Below are positions 35,002 through 43,554 of a stretch of 64,000 bases of DNA, in pieces (positions within the stretch are counted from its first letter, which is position 1; each line of letters opens with the position of its first letter). A program made the position numbers and the translations under genes. The DNA comes from Nonomuraea corallina. GTDB lineage: Bacteria; Actinomycetota; Actinomycetes; Streptosporangiales; Streptosporangiaceae. The stretch lies in NCBI RefSeq assembly GCF_027620315.1, contig NZ_JAPNNL010000014.1:1-64000 (forward strand). Reading direction: 5' to 3'. The notes under the pieces were generated by a model that made no database searches, was not told where the DNA came from, and was given only the letters and a program-made list of their open reading frames with translations.

Positions 35002-36303
35002 TCAGCTCAGCGGCAGGTGCCTGGTCTCCTTCAGCGCGAACGCGTACACGAGGGTGGAGACCAGCGCCAGCCCCGACATGTACCACGGGAACAGGTAGGA
35101 CGCGCCGGCGTTCGCCATCGCCGTGCCGATGAGCGGCGCGGTCCCGCCGAACAGGGCGACGGTCAGCGAGTACGGGAAGCCCGCGCCGGCGGCGCGCACC
35201 CGGGTGGGGAACAGCTCGGAGTTCACCGCGGCCGAGATCGAGGTGAAGCACCCGAGGAACACCATGCCGACGCACTGGATGACCAGGAGGCTGGCGAACG
35301 AGTCGGTCAGCATGCCCAGCAGCGGCACCGGCAGGATCGTGAACCCGAGCCCGAACGTCAGCAGCATCGGCCTGCGCCCCACCCGGTCCGAGACCATGCC
35401 CAGCAGCGGCTGCAGGATCATGAAGAACACCAGCGCGATCGTGCTCACGGTGAGCGAGTCGGCCTTGTCGAAGTCCACGGTCTGCTGGGCGTACGTGGGC
35501 AGGAACGTGGTCCAGGTGTAGTACGCGACCGTGCCGGCGAGGGTGATGCCGACGATGAGCGCGGCCTTGCCGGGGTGGTGGCGCAGGAAGTCGAACATGC
35601 CGGGCCGTTCGGCCCTGCCCTGCCGGATGTCCTCGGCGAGCGTGCTGGTCTCCTCCGCGCCGCGGCGGATCCACAGGCCGACCAGGCTGATCAGCGCGCC
35701 CACGACGAACGGGACCCGCCAGCCCCAGGCGTTCATGTCGGGCTCGGCGAGCATGGTGGCCAGCAGCGCGGCCAGCCCGGAGGCGAGCAACTGGCCGATC
35801 GTGGTGCTCACGTACTGGAAGCTGGAGAACAGGCCGCGCCGTCCGGGCGGCGCGGACTCCACGAGGAACGTGGTCGCGGCGGCGAACTCGCCGCCCACCG
35901 AGAGCCCCTGCACGAGCCGGGCCAGGGTCAGGATGATCGGCGCGAGCACGCCCGCGGCCGCGTACGTGGGCGTGACCGCGATCATCAGCGAGCCGACGCC
36001 CATCAGGATGATGGTGAACGTCATCGCGGCCTTGCGGCCGAACCGGTCGGCGAAGACGCCCACCAGCAGCCCGCCCAGCGGCCGCATGAAGAAGCCCACG
36101 GCGAAGACGCCGAAGGCGCTCAGCACCGGCACGAACGGGTTGTCCGTCTCGGGGAAGATCTGGTGGGAGAAGTAGACGGTCAGGAAGCTGTAGGCGTACC
36201 AGTCGTACCACTCGACGACGTTGCCGACGCTGGCGGCGAAGAGCTGGCGCAGGCGGCTCTTGGGGATGCCGAGGGGGGATGGGGCAACGGGTGAGGTCGC
36301 CAC
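35002..36303 (-). CDS. MFS metabolite:H+ symporter (ShiA/ProP-like)
   Basis: The 433-residue transporter has 12 predicted membrane segments, the MHS-family start SVGNVVEWYDWYAYSF and the loop motif ADRFGRK between helices 2 and 3 with its repeat SDRVGRRP. The family carries organic acids, shikimate, proline or betaine with protons. GTG 36303 has AAAGGAG 6 nt upstream. It is divergent from the Lrp-type regulator gene, suggesting a regulator-target pair and an amino-acid-related substrate. Confidence 0.9.
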   Translation of the reverse strand: MATSPVAPSPLGIPKSRLRQLFAASVGNVVEWYDWYAYSFLTVYFSHQIFPETDNPFVPVLSAFGVFAVGFFMRPLGGLLVGVFADRFGRKAAMTFTIILMGVGSLMIAVTPTYAAAGVLAPIILTLARLVQGLSVGGEFAAATTFLVESAPPGRRGLFSSFQYVSTTIGQLLASGLAALLATMLAEPDMNAWGWRVPFVVGALISLVGLWIRRGAEETSTLAEDIRQGRAERPGMFDFLRHHPGKAALIVGITLAGTVAYYTWTTFLPTYAQQTVDFDKADSLTVSTIALVFFMILQPLLGMVSDRVGRRPMLLTFGLGFTILPVPLLGMLTDSFASLLVIQCVGMVFLGCFTSISAAVNSELFPTRVRAAGAGFPYSLTVALFGGTAPLIGTAMANAGASYLFPWYMSGLALVSTLVYAFALKETRHLPLS

Positions 36304-36412
36304 GGGCGGCTCCTTTGCTCAACAGTGCGTCATGCCGTAATCTGCGGGAATTGGCCGAACCGGTCAGGCAAGCCGTCCCTGATGACGGAACCCGACACAG
36401 AAACGGCTCAGC

Positions 36413-37393
36413 GTGGACGTTCTCGACCGCCGCCTCGTCGCCGCGCTCCAGGTCAGCCCTCGGGCGTCGTGGGGTGAGCTCGGCCGGGCGCTCGGCGAGC
36501 ACGAGCGGACGGTCGCGCGCCGGCTGCTGCGGCTGATGGCCGAGGGGATGGTGCGGGTCACCGCGATCCACGACGACGCGCGCACCGGCGGCGGCCTCCC
36601 GGCCCATCTGCACGTGCGGGTCCGGCCCGGCACCGCGGCGGCGGTGGCGCGGGCGCTGTCCGAGCGGCCGGACATCCGCGCGGTCTTCGCGCTGACCGGG
36701 GCCCAGGACCTGGGCTGCGAGCTGGTCCCGCCGTCCCGGGAGCACCTGCACGACCTCGTGTCCGCGCAGATCTCCGCCATCGACGGGGTGGTGCAGACCC
36801 AGACCCAGGTCGTCCTCCACACGTTCAGGACCGTGGCCGAATGGCACGCGCCGCTTCTCACCGACGAGGAGGTCGCCAGGCTGCGCCGGGCGACGCCGGC
36901 GGCTCCCCTGCCCGACGTGGACGGGCTTTCACCTCTGGAGAAGGAGATCGCAGGTCTGCTGGTCGCCGACGGCCGGATCCCGGTCGCGGCCGTCGCCGAA
37001 CGGCTGGGGCTGTCGCAGCCGACCGCGCGCAGGCGGATCGCCTCCCTGCTGGAGCGCCGTCTGCTGCTGCTCCGTGCCGAGGCGGAGCCGGCGCTGCTCG
37101 GCCTGGCGGTGGAGGCCCAGCTCTGGCTCAAGGTCCGGCCGAACGGCCTGGACCGGACCGGCCGGACGCTCGCCGCCCATCCGCACGTGCGCTACTGCGC
37201 CGCCACGACCGGCGTCCACCGGCTCATCGTCCAGGTGGCGGTGGCCCACGAGGCCGCGCTCCACGCGTTCCTGTCGGGCGTCGTCGGCCCGCTCGACGAA
37301 GTCACCGACCTCGATGTCACACTCATCACCCGGGCCTACAAGCGGGGACACCTGCGCAAGTCCGGCCTGCTCACCATGGAGAACAGATCATGA
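36413..37393 (+). CDS. Lrp/AsnC-family regulator with tandem HTH-RAM units
   Basis: The 326-residue protein is a fused duplication: residues about 3-150 and 165-318 each have an AsnC HTH (LDRRLVAALQVSPRASWGELG; LEKEIAGLLVADGRIPVAAVAERLGLSQPTARRR) followed by a ligand-binding RAM domain. Most Lrp proteins have one unit of about 150 residues, so this is the double form. Its stop overlaps the M20 hydrolase start (ATGA), and the MFS gene is divergent, so it probably senses an amino-acid-related effector for both. Confidence 0.87.
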   Translation: MDVLDRRLVAALQVSPRASWGELGRALGEHERTVARRLLRLMAEGMVRVTAIHDDARTGGGLPAHLHVRVRPGTAAAVARALSERPDIRAVFALTGAQDLGCELVPPSREHLHDLVSAQISAIDGVVQTQTQVVLHTFRTVAEWHAPLLTDEEVARLRRATPAAPLPDVDGLSPLEKEIAGLLVADGRIPVAAVAERLGLSQPTARRRIASLLERRLLLLRAEAEPALLGLAVEAQLWLKVRPNGLDRTGRTLAAHPHVRYCAATTGVHRLIVQVAVAHEAALHAFLSGVVGPLDEVTDLDVTLITRAYKRGHLRKSGLLTMENRS

Positions 37394-38694
37394 CGCCTGC
37401 TGAGAACGAAGTCGCCGACCTGTGCGTGGAGCTGATCAAGGTCGACAGCAGCAACTACGGTGACGACAGCGGCCCCGGGGAGCGGGCCGCCGCCGAGGTC
37501 GTCATGGCCCGGCTGGCCGAGGTCGGCATCGAGGCCACCTACCTGGAGAGCGCGCCCGGCCGGGGCAACGTGATCACCCGGGTCGAGGGCTCCGACCCGT
37601 CGCTGCCCGCCCTGCTCGTCCACGGCCACCTGGACGTGGTCCCGGCCAACGCCGCCGACTGGTCGGTGGACCCGTTCGCGGGCGAGGTGCGCGACGGCTA
37701 CGTCTGGGGCCGCGGCGCGGTCGACATGAAGGACATGGACGCGATGATGCTGGCCGTGCTCCGCCAGCTCACCCGCGACGGCCGCCGGCCGCGCCGCGAC
37801 CTGGTCTTCGCCTGGCTGGCCGACGAGGAGGCGGGCGGCAACCTCGGCGCCAAGTACCTCACCAAGCACCACCCCGGCCTGTTCGAGGGCGTGACCGAGG
37901 CGATCAGCGAGGTCGGCGGCTACTCGCTGGAGATCGACCCATCGCTGCGGCTCTACCTCATCGAGACGGCCCAGAAGGGGCTGTCCTGGATGAGGCTGAT
38001 GGCCGACGGCACCGCCGGCCACGGCTCCATGCTGAACCCCGACAACGCCGTCACCGAGGTCGCCAAGGCGGTGGCCCGGATCGGCGCCCACGACTGGCCG
38101 CTCACCTACACCCCGACGGTGCGCCGCTTCCTCACCGAGATGGCCGACGCGTACGGGCTGCCGTTCGACGAGGACGACCCCGGGCCGCTGCTCGACCGGC
38201 TCGGCCCGCTGGTCCGGTTCGTCGGCGCCACCCTGCGTCACACCGCCAACCCGACCCAGCTCGACGCCGGCTACAAGGCGAACGTCATCCCCGGCCAGGC
38301 CTCCGCCGTCGTCGACGGCCGGTTCCTGCCTGGCTTCGAGGACGAGTTCTTCGCCACGATCGACTCGCTGATCGGGCCGAAGGTGCGCCGCGAGTTCGTC
38401 CACCACGACATCGCGCTGGAGACGACGTTCGACGGCGCCCTGGTCGAGTCGATGATCGCGGCGCTGAAGGCCGAGGACCCGGCCGCGCGGGCGATCCCGT
38501 ACTGCATGTCGGGCGGCACCGACAACAAGACGTTCTTCGCCGACCTGAACGTGCGCGGGTTCGGGTTCGTGCCGCTGCGGCTGCCGGCCGGCCTCGACTT
38601 CGCCTCGATGTTCCACGGCGTGGACGAGCGGGTGCCGGTCGAGGCGCTCCAGTTCGGGGTGCGGGTGCTCGACCGCCTGCTCCTAAACTACTGA
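37390..38694 (+). CDS. M20-family metallohydrolase
   Basis: A 434-residue dinuclear zinc peptidase/amidohydrolase. Metal ligands are visible in LLVHGHLDVVPA, GRGAVDMKDM and the catalytic Glu pair ADEEAGG. A lid/dimerisation domain follows (TAGHGSML), and the last ligand His lies in FHGVDERV. It probably cleaves a dipeptide or N-acyl amino acid. The ATG overlaps the Lrp stop (ATGA), and the next gene begins 1 bp after its stop, so it is within a four-gene operon with nucleoside phosphorylase and mutase. Confidence 0.9.
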   Translation: MTPAENEVADLCVELIKVDSSNYGDDSGPGERAAAEVVMARLAEVGIEATYLESAPGRGNVITRVEGSDPSLPALLVHGHLDVVPANAADWSVDPFAGEVRDGYVWGRGAVDMKDMDAMMLAVLRQLTRDGRRPRRDLVFAWLADEEAGGNLGAKYLTKHHPGLFEGVTEAISEVGGYSLEIDPSLRLYLIETAQKGLSWMRLMADGTAGHGSMLNPDNAVTEVAKAVARIGAHDWPLTYTPTVRRFLTEMADAYGLPFDEDDPGPLLDRLGPLVRFVGATLRHTANPTQLDAGYKANVIPGQASAVVDGRFLPGFEDEFFATIDSLIGPKVRREFVHHDIALETTFDGALVESMIAALKAEDPAARAIPYCMSGGTDNKTFFADLNVRGFGFVPLRLPAGLDFASMFHGVDERVPVEALQFGVRVLDRLLLNY

Positions 38695-38695
38695 G

Positions 38696-39499
38696 GTGAG
38701 TAATGACCCCTATGTCCTCGCCCGAGAGGCGGCCGCCGCGCTGAAGGCCGCCGCCGGTCTCGACACCTTCGACGTGGCCCTCGTGATGGGGTCCGGCTGG
38801 GTTCCGGCCGCGGACGCGATCGGGCAGGTGGTGGCGGAGGTCCCGTTCACCGACCTGCCGGGCTTCGCCGCCCCCGCCGTCGCCGGCCACGGCGGCCGCA
38901 TCCGCGCCGTCCGCACCGACGCCGGCCGCCATGCGCTGATCTTCCTCGGACGCAGCCACCTGTACGAGGGGCGCGGCGTCGACGCGGTGGTCCACGGCGT
39001 GCGCACCGCCGCGGCGGCCGGAGTCCGCACGGTCGTGCTCACCAACGCGGCCGGCGGGCTCCGGCCCGAGACCCAGCAGGTCGGCGACCCGGTGCTGATC
39101 AGCGACCACATCAACCTGACCGGCGCCAACCCGATCACCGGCACCACCTTCCTCGACCTGACCGAGGTCTACTCCAAGCGCCTGCGCGACCTCGTACGGG
39201 AGATCGACCCCAGCCTCGCCGAGGGCGTCTACGTCGCCTTCCGCGGCCCCACCTACGAGACGCCCGCCGAGATCCGGATGCTGCGCACGCTCGGCGGCGA
39301 CCTGATCGGCATGTCCACCGTCCTGGAGGCCATCGCCGCCCGCGAGGCGGGGCTGGACGTGCTCGGCGTCTCTCTGGTCACCAACCCGGCCGCCGGGCTG
39401 GCGGGCGACCCGCTCGACCACGAGGAGGTCCTCCAGGTCGGCCGCGCCACCGCCGCCCGCATGGGCGTCCTGCTCGCGAAGGCGGTCGACCGGCTGTGA
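38696..39499 (+). CDS. punA: Purine nucleoside phosphorylase (trimeric class)
   Basis: A 267-residue enzyme phosphorolysing inosine and guanosine to base and (deoxy)ribose 1-phosphate. Motifs: VMGSGW (phosphate), GRSHLYEG, LTNAAGGLRPE and FRGPTYETPAEI with the purine-binding region TNPAAGL. The class is the trimeric, 6-oxopurine type, corresponding to the gene called deoD in M. tuberculosis (Rv3307). The GTG start is 1 bp after the M20 stop. Its own stop overlaps the mutase start. The mutase could convert the sugar 1-phosphate product. Confidence 0.93.
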   Translation: MSNDPYVLAREAAAALKAAAGLDTFDVALVMGSGWVPAADAIGQVVAEVPFTDLPGFAAPAVAGHGGRIRAVRTDAGRHALIFLGRSHLYEGRGVDAVVHGVRTAAAAGVRTVVLTNAAGGLRPETQQVGDPVLISDHINLTGANPITGTTFLDLTEVYSKRLRDLVREIDPSLAEGVYVAFRGPTYETPAEIRMLRTLGGDLIGMSTVLEAIAAREAGLDVLGVSLVTNPAAGLAGDPLDHEEVLQVGRATAARMGVLLAKAVDRL

Positions 39500-41133
39500 C
39501 CAGCGTGCAGGACCGGGCGCGGGCGTGGCTGGCGCAGGACCCCGACCCCGACACCCGCGCCGAGCTGGCCGGCCTGCTGGAACGCGGCGACGCCGAAGGG
39601 CTGCTCGACCGGTTCGGGGCCAAGCTGGAGTTCGGCACCGCCGGGCTCCGGGGCGAGCTGGGCGCCGGGCCCAACCGGATGAACCGGGTCACCGTCATGC
39701 GCGCCGCCGCCGGGCTGGCCCGGGTGCTCGGCCCCGGCAGGCACGTCGTCATCGGTTACGACGCCCGCCACAAGTCCGACGTGTTCGCCCGCGACACGGC
39801 GGCGGTGCTGAAGGGCGCCGGGCTGCGCGCCTCGGTGCTGCCGCGCCCGCTGCCGACGCCGGTGCTCGCCTTCGCGGTCCGCCACCTGGGGGCCGACGCG
39901 GGCGTGACGGTCACCGCCAGCCACAACCCGCCCCGCGACAACGGTTACAAGGTCTACTGGGGCGACGGCTCCCAGATCGTGCCGCCGATCGACGCCGAGA
40001 TCTCGGCCGCGATCGACGCGGTGGGGCCGGTCGGCGACCTGCCGCTCGGCGGCCCCGGCACGCTCCTGGACGACTCCGTCGTGGCCGCCTACCTCGACGC
40101 GGTCACCACGCTGCCGCTGGGCGAGGCCCGCGACCTGCGGGTCGCCTACACGCCGCTGCACGGCGTGGGCGCGGACACGCTCGCGCGGGCCTTCGAGGCG
40201 GCCGGCTTCGAGCCGCCGCTGCCGGTGGCGGAGCAGCGCGACCCCGATCCCGACTTCCCGACCGTGGCCTTCCCCAACCCGGAGGAGCCGGGCGCGATGG
40301 ACCTGGCCGTCGCCCTGGCCGCGACGACGGGCGCCGACCTGGTGCTGGCCAACGACCCCGACGCCGACCGGTGCGCGGTGGGCGTCCCGCTGCCGGGCGG
40401 CGGCTGCCGCATGCTCACCGGCGACGAGGTGGGCGGCCTGCTGGCGGAGCACGTCATCACGCACACGTCGGGCGCGCGCATGGTGGCCACCACGATCGTG
40501 TCCTCCACCCTGCTCGGCAAGATCGCCCGCGCCCACGGCGTCGGCTACGGCGAGACCCTGACCGGCTTCAAGTGGATCATCAAGGCCGGACCCGGCCTGG
40601 TCTTCGGCTACGAGGAGGCCATCGGCTACAGTGTCGGCACCACCCGCGGCGGCTCCCCCGAGCTGCCGGTCCGCGACAAGGACGGCATCGGCGCCGCCCT
40701 GACGGTGGCGGCCATCGCCGCCGACGCCAAGCGCGCCGGCCGCACGCTGCTGGACCTCCTCGACGACCAGGCCCGGCGCTACGGCCTGCACGCCACGTCC
40801 CAGCTCTCCTTCCGGGTCGCCGACCTGTCCCTCATCAAGGACGCCATGGCCCGGCTGCGCGCCACCCCGCCGGACCGGCTCGGCGGCCGCGAGGTGGTAC
40901 GGCTCGACGACCTGAGCCGCGGTGACGGCGGGCTCCCGCCGACGGACGGCCTGCGCTTCACGCTGTCGGGCGACGCCCGGGTGGTGGTCCGGCCCTCGGG
41001 CACCGAGCCGAAGCTCAAGTGCTATCTGGAGGTCGTGGTCCCGGTGGCGGACGACGTCGCCCCGGCCCGCGCCCGCGCGGCCGACGACCTGGCGGCCCTG
41101 AAAACCGACCTGAGCGCCGCCCTGGGACTCTGA
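39496..41133 (+). CDS. pmmB: Phospho-sugar mutase (PmmB/PGM2-like)
   Basis: A 545-residue alpha-D-phosphohexomutase. FGTAGLRGELG lies at the N-terminus, the catalytic phosphoserine loop is TASHNPPRDNGYK, the metal loop DPDADRCAVG, the sugar-specificity loop GYEEAIGYSVG, and the phosphate loop RPSGTEPKLK. This long PGM2-like type interconverts hexose or pentose 1- and 5/6-phosphates, and a phosphopentomutase role fits its coupling (GTGA overlap) to purine nucleoside phosphorylase. M. tuberculosis has the same gene pair (Rv3307-Rv3308). Confidence 0.92.
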   Translation: MTSVQDRARAWLAQDPDPDTRAELAGLLERGDAEGLLDRFGAKLEFGTAGLRGELGAGPNRMNRVTVMRAAAGLARVLGPGRHVVIGYDARHKSDVFARDTAAVLKGAGLRASVLPRPLPTPVLAFAVRHLGADAGVTVTASHNPPRDNGYKVYWGDGSQIVPPIDAEISAAIDAVGPVGDLPLGGPGTLLDDSVVAAYLDAVTTLPLGEARDLRVAYTPLHGVGADTLARAFEAAGFEPPLPVAEQRDPDPDFPTVAFPNPEEPGAMDLAVALAATTGADLVLANDPDADRCAVGVPLPGGGCRMLTGDEVGGLLAEHVITHTSGARMVATTIVSSTLLGKIARAHGVGYGETLTGFKWIIKAGPGLVFGYEEAIGYSVGTTRGGSPELPVRDKDGIGAALTVAAIAADAKRAGRTLLDLLDDQARRYGLHATSQLSFRVADLSLIKDAMARLRATPPDRLGGREVVRLDDLSRGDGGLPPTDGLRFTLSGDARVVVRPSGTEPKLKCYLEVVVPVADDVAPARARAADDLAALKTDLSAALGL

Positions 41134-41140
41134 CTCCACC

Positions 41141-41281
41141 GCTGAGACGACCAATTGTGGACGGTCCAAAGTTGGTCGTCTCAGCCGCGGTTGGTCTCAT
41201 CCATGAGACCGATGGTGAGCCCGGGTCTCACCGATTCAGCTCTTGAGACCAACTCTTCTTGTTAGTCTCACGGATGAGACC
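41141..41281. repeat. Upstream cluster of TGAGACC/GGTCTCA palindromes
   Basis: Within 141 bp are: a perfect 14-bp inverted repeat GCTGAGACGACCAA (41141-41154) with 41172-41185; GGTCTCA-TCCA-TGAGACC (41193-41210); GGTGAG-7-CTCACC (41214-41232); TGAGACCAAC-7-GTTAGTCTCA (41244-41270); and GTCTCA-CGGA-TGAGAC (41265-41280). The last ends just before the ribosome site of the ATPase gene. The same core recurs after that gene. Confidence 0.9.
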
Positions 41282-41294
41282 AAAGTGAGGTGTC

Positions 41295-42704
41295 GTGGAG
41301 CCCTTCATCGGCAGGCAGCGGGAACTGGCGGTCCTGGGGCGTGCGCTGGAGAAGTGCCGCGCCAGCAGGACCGGACGCCCCGGCCGGGCGCTCCTGGTCC
41401 GGGGACGCCGCCGGGTGGGCAAGTCGCGGCTGGCGGAGGAGTTCATCCATCGGGCCCGCGTGCCGTACGTGTTCTACACGGCGACCGGTCAGACGCTGAC
41501 CAGGGAGCTGCGCATCTTCACCGACGAGGTGCTGGCGAGCGACCTCCCCGCCGCCTCGGTCTTCCAGGAGCGCGAGCCGCGGTCCTGGCATGACGCGCTC
41601 GTTCTCCTGGCCCGCGCGCTGCCCGAGGACGCGCCGAGCATCGTCGTCATCGACGAGCTGCCGTACCTCATCAAGGCGGACCCCACGCTGGAGGGCGTGC
41701 TGCAGAAGGTCTTCGACCGGGAGTTCTCCCGGCGTCCGGTGCTGCTGCTCCTCATCGGCTCCGACCTGTCGATGATGGAGGCGATCAACGCCTACGAGCG
41801 GCCCTTCTACCAGCGGGCGGCTGATTTCCTGGTCGACCCCCTCACTCCCCTCGACGTCGGGAAGGCTCTGGGGCTACAGGCGGCGGAGGCGTTCGACGCC
41901 CATCTGGTGTCCGGTGGCCTGCCCCTGGTCTGCGAGGAGTGGCCCGAGGGCGGCTCGCTCTGGGACTACCTGCGGGAGGCGGTCAACGACCCGATCTCCG
42001 CCCTGGTCGTCAGCGGGGAGCGTGCCCTGGATGCGGAGTTCCCGCCGGAGGCGCATGCCCGTCAGGTGCTCACCGCGATCGGATCCGGACAGCGTACCCA
42101 CGCGAACATCGCCGCGTCCGCTCAGGGCATGTCCCGTGCCACGATGAACCGCGCCCTCCAGTTGCTGCTGGAGAAACGGATGATCGCCGTCGACCGTCCG
42201 CTGTCCACGCGCCCGTCGCGGGAGACGCGATACCACGTGGTCGACTCACACCTGCGGTTCTGGATCCCGTTCATCGGAAACCGGCTGACGGTCATCGAGC
42301 GGGGCCGGGGTGACCAGGTGCTGGAGCACATCCGCCGGCAGTGGACGTCCTGGCGGGGGACGGCCGTGGAGCCCGTCATCCGGGAGTCGCTGCGCCGCAT
42401 GGCCGACCTGCCCGAGGAGACCGGCGCCGTGGGCGGCTACTGGACGCGCAACAACGACCCGGAGATCGACCTCGTCGGCGCCGACCGCGAACCCGTGGCC
42501 AAGCGCGTCACCCTGCTGGGATCGATCAAGTGGCTGGAGAACCGGCCCTTCGACCACCACGACCTGAGCGAGCTGATCGTGCACCGGTCGAAGATGCCCG
42601 GCGCCGACGCCGGCACCCCCCTTTACGCCGTCTCCCGGGCCGGATGCGCCGTCGACGGCATCCGCCACGTCACCCCGGACGAGCTCCTCGACGCCTGGCG
42701 CTGA
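41295..42704 (+). CDS. Archaeal-type AAA ATPase with C-terminal DUF234 (nuclease-like) domain
   Basis: The 469-residue cytoplasmic protein starts FIGRQRELAVL. The P-loop is GRRRVGKS (37-44), Walker B VVIDEL (117-122), and sensor-1-like LLLIGSD. A winged-helix segment follows (YHVVDSHLRFWIPFI region), and then a DUF234 domain in which NDPEIDLVG and LLGSIKW resemble the D/E...xK pattern of PD-(D/E)xK nucleases. Such ATPases are common in archaea and sporadic in bacteria, with no settled role. GAGGTG precedes the GTG. The gene stands alone between two clusters of palindromes that share a core sequence, an arrangement suggesting operators for self-control or target sites for the protein itself. 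No transposase is near. Confidence 0.85.
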   Translation: MEPFIGRQRELAVLGRALEKCRASRTGRPGRALLVRGRRRVGKSRLAEEFIHRARVPYVFYTATGQTLTRELRIFTDEVLASDLPAASVFQEREPRSWHDALVLLARALPEDAPSIVVIDELPYLIKADPTLEGVLQKVFDREFSRRPVLLLLIGSDLSMMEAINAYERPFYQRAADFLVDPLTPLDVGKALGLQAAEAFDAHLVSGGLPLVCEEWPEGGSLWDYLREAVNDPISALVVSGERALDAEFPPEAHARQVLTAIGSGQRTHANIAASAQGMSRATMNRALQLLLEKRMIAVDRPLSTRPSRETRYHVVDSHLRFWIPFIGNRLTVIERGRGDQVLEHIRRQWTSWRGTAVEPVIRESLRRMADLPEETGAVGGYWTRNNDPEIDLVGADREPVAKRVTLLGSIKWLENRPFDHHDLSELIVHRSKMPGADAGTPLYAVSRAGCAVDGIRHVTPDELLDAWR

Positions 42705-42709
42705 CCCGT

Positions 42710-42804
42710 CCCTTGGTCTCACCCGTGAGACCAAGGGTCCGGGATGGTCTCACTGGTTCGCCACGTGAGACCGAAGTTCCCGTTGGTCTCACCGGTGAGA
42801 CCAA
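42710..42804. repeat. Downstream cluster of GGTCTCA/TGAGACC palindromes
   Basis: Three palindromes follow the ATPase stop: a perfect 13-bp stem CCCTTGGTCTCAC (42710-42722) with 42725-42737; GGTCTCAC (42746-42753) with GTGAGACC (42765-42772); and the perfect 22-bp palindrome made of TTGGTCTCACC and its complement at 42783-42804. The first could terminate the ATPase transcript, but the shared core with the upstream cluster points to a common binding site. Confidence 0.9.
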
Positions 42805-42859
42805 ACTTCCCCTCTAGGCGATGCCCCTTTTGTGGTTTATCGTGCGACATATCCGAGTA

Positions 42860-42873
42860 ACCGAACGTTCGGT
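42860..42873. promoter_or_regulatory. TetR-type operator palindrome
   Basis: ACCGAACGTTCGGT is a perfect 14-bp palindrome 6 bp before the TetR start codon, of the form used by TetR regulators of acyl-CoA metabolism. It probably autoregulates the TetR-ligase-hydratase operon. Confidence 0.75.
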
Positions 42874-42879
42874 AGGCCG

Positions 42880-43554
42880 ATGACCCCCCTCGCCACGTAC
42901 CTCACCGACCGCGACGCCGACGCCGGTCTCCGCATCAGGACCGCGGCGGTGCTGCTCTTCGCCCGTCAGGGGTACGCGGCCACGACCATCCGCGATCTCG
43001 CCCGTACCGTCGGCATGACGAACGCCGGCATCTACCACCACGTCCCCAGCAAGGAAGCCCTTCTCGCCGACCTGCTCATCTCGGGGCACCAGGGCCTCGT
43101 CGAGGCCACCGCGACGGTGCTCGACGGGGTGTCCGGGGCCGCCGAGCGGCTGGCCCTGCTGATCAGCTCGCTCACCGCCACCCACGCGCTGAACCCGCTG
43201 ACCACCCGGGTCATGGACGGCGAGCTGCGCGCGCTCACCCCCGGCTCCGCCGCCCTGGCCGAGGTCATCGCGCTGCGCGACGCGTACGAGGACCGCTGGC
43301 GGCAGGCGGTGGCCGACGGGGTGCGGGAGGGCGTCTTCCACGTCGCCGACCAGAAGCTGACCCGGCTCGCCCTCATGACCATGTGCACCGGCACCAGCGA
43401 GTGGTACCGCCCGGACGGCGACTCGACGCTGGAGCAGGTGTGCGCGGAGTTCGTGGCCATCGGGCTGGCGGCCGTCCGGGCACCGGCCCGCCCGCTGCCG
43501 ATCGCCGACCTCTCCCTGCTGCCCGACCTGCCCTGGGAGCCGCCTCGTGACTGA
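42880..43554 (+). CDS. TetR-family repressor of acyl-CoA operon
   Basis: A 224-residue regulator with N-terminal HTH (YAATTIRDLARTVGMTNAGIYHHVPSKEALL) and a C-terminal TetR domain of the KstR2/fatty-acid type. ATG 42880 is chosen because the operator palindrome lies just upstream, whereas an upstream in-frame ATG at 42832 would put the palindrome inside the gene. The stop overlaps the AMP-ligase start by 8 bp, so this is an autoregulated operon probably induced by an acyl-CoA. Confidence 0.9.
   Translation: MTPLATYLTDRDADAGLRIRTAAVLLFARQGYAATTIRDLARTVGMTNAGIYHHVPSKEALLADLLISGHQGLVEATATVLDGVSGAAERLALLISSLTATHALNPLTTRVMDGELRALTPGSAALAEVIALRDAYEDRWRQAVADGVREGVFHVADQKLTRLALMTMCTGTSEWYRPDGDSTLEQVCAEFVAIGLAAVRAPARPLPIADLSLLPDLPWEPPRD

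Noticed and set aside
41193-41210. Palindrome cluster as terminator for pmmB
   Set aside because: Several palindromes share one core sequence and recur beyond the next gene, which a simple terminator would not explain. The first repeat (41141-41185) might still act as one.
41141-42804. CRISPR-like array
   Set aside because: Repeats are palindromes of unequal spacing on both sides of a gene, without regular spacers or Cas genes.
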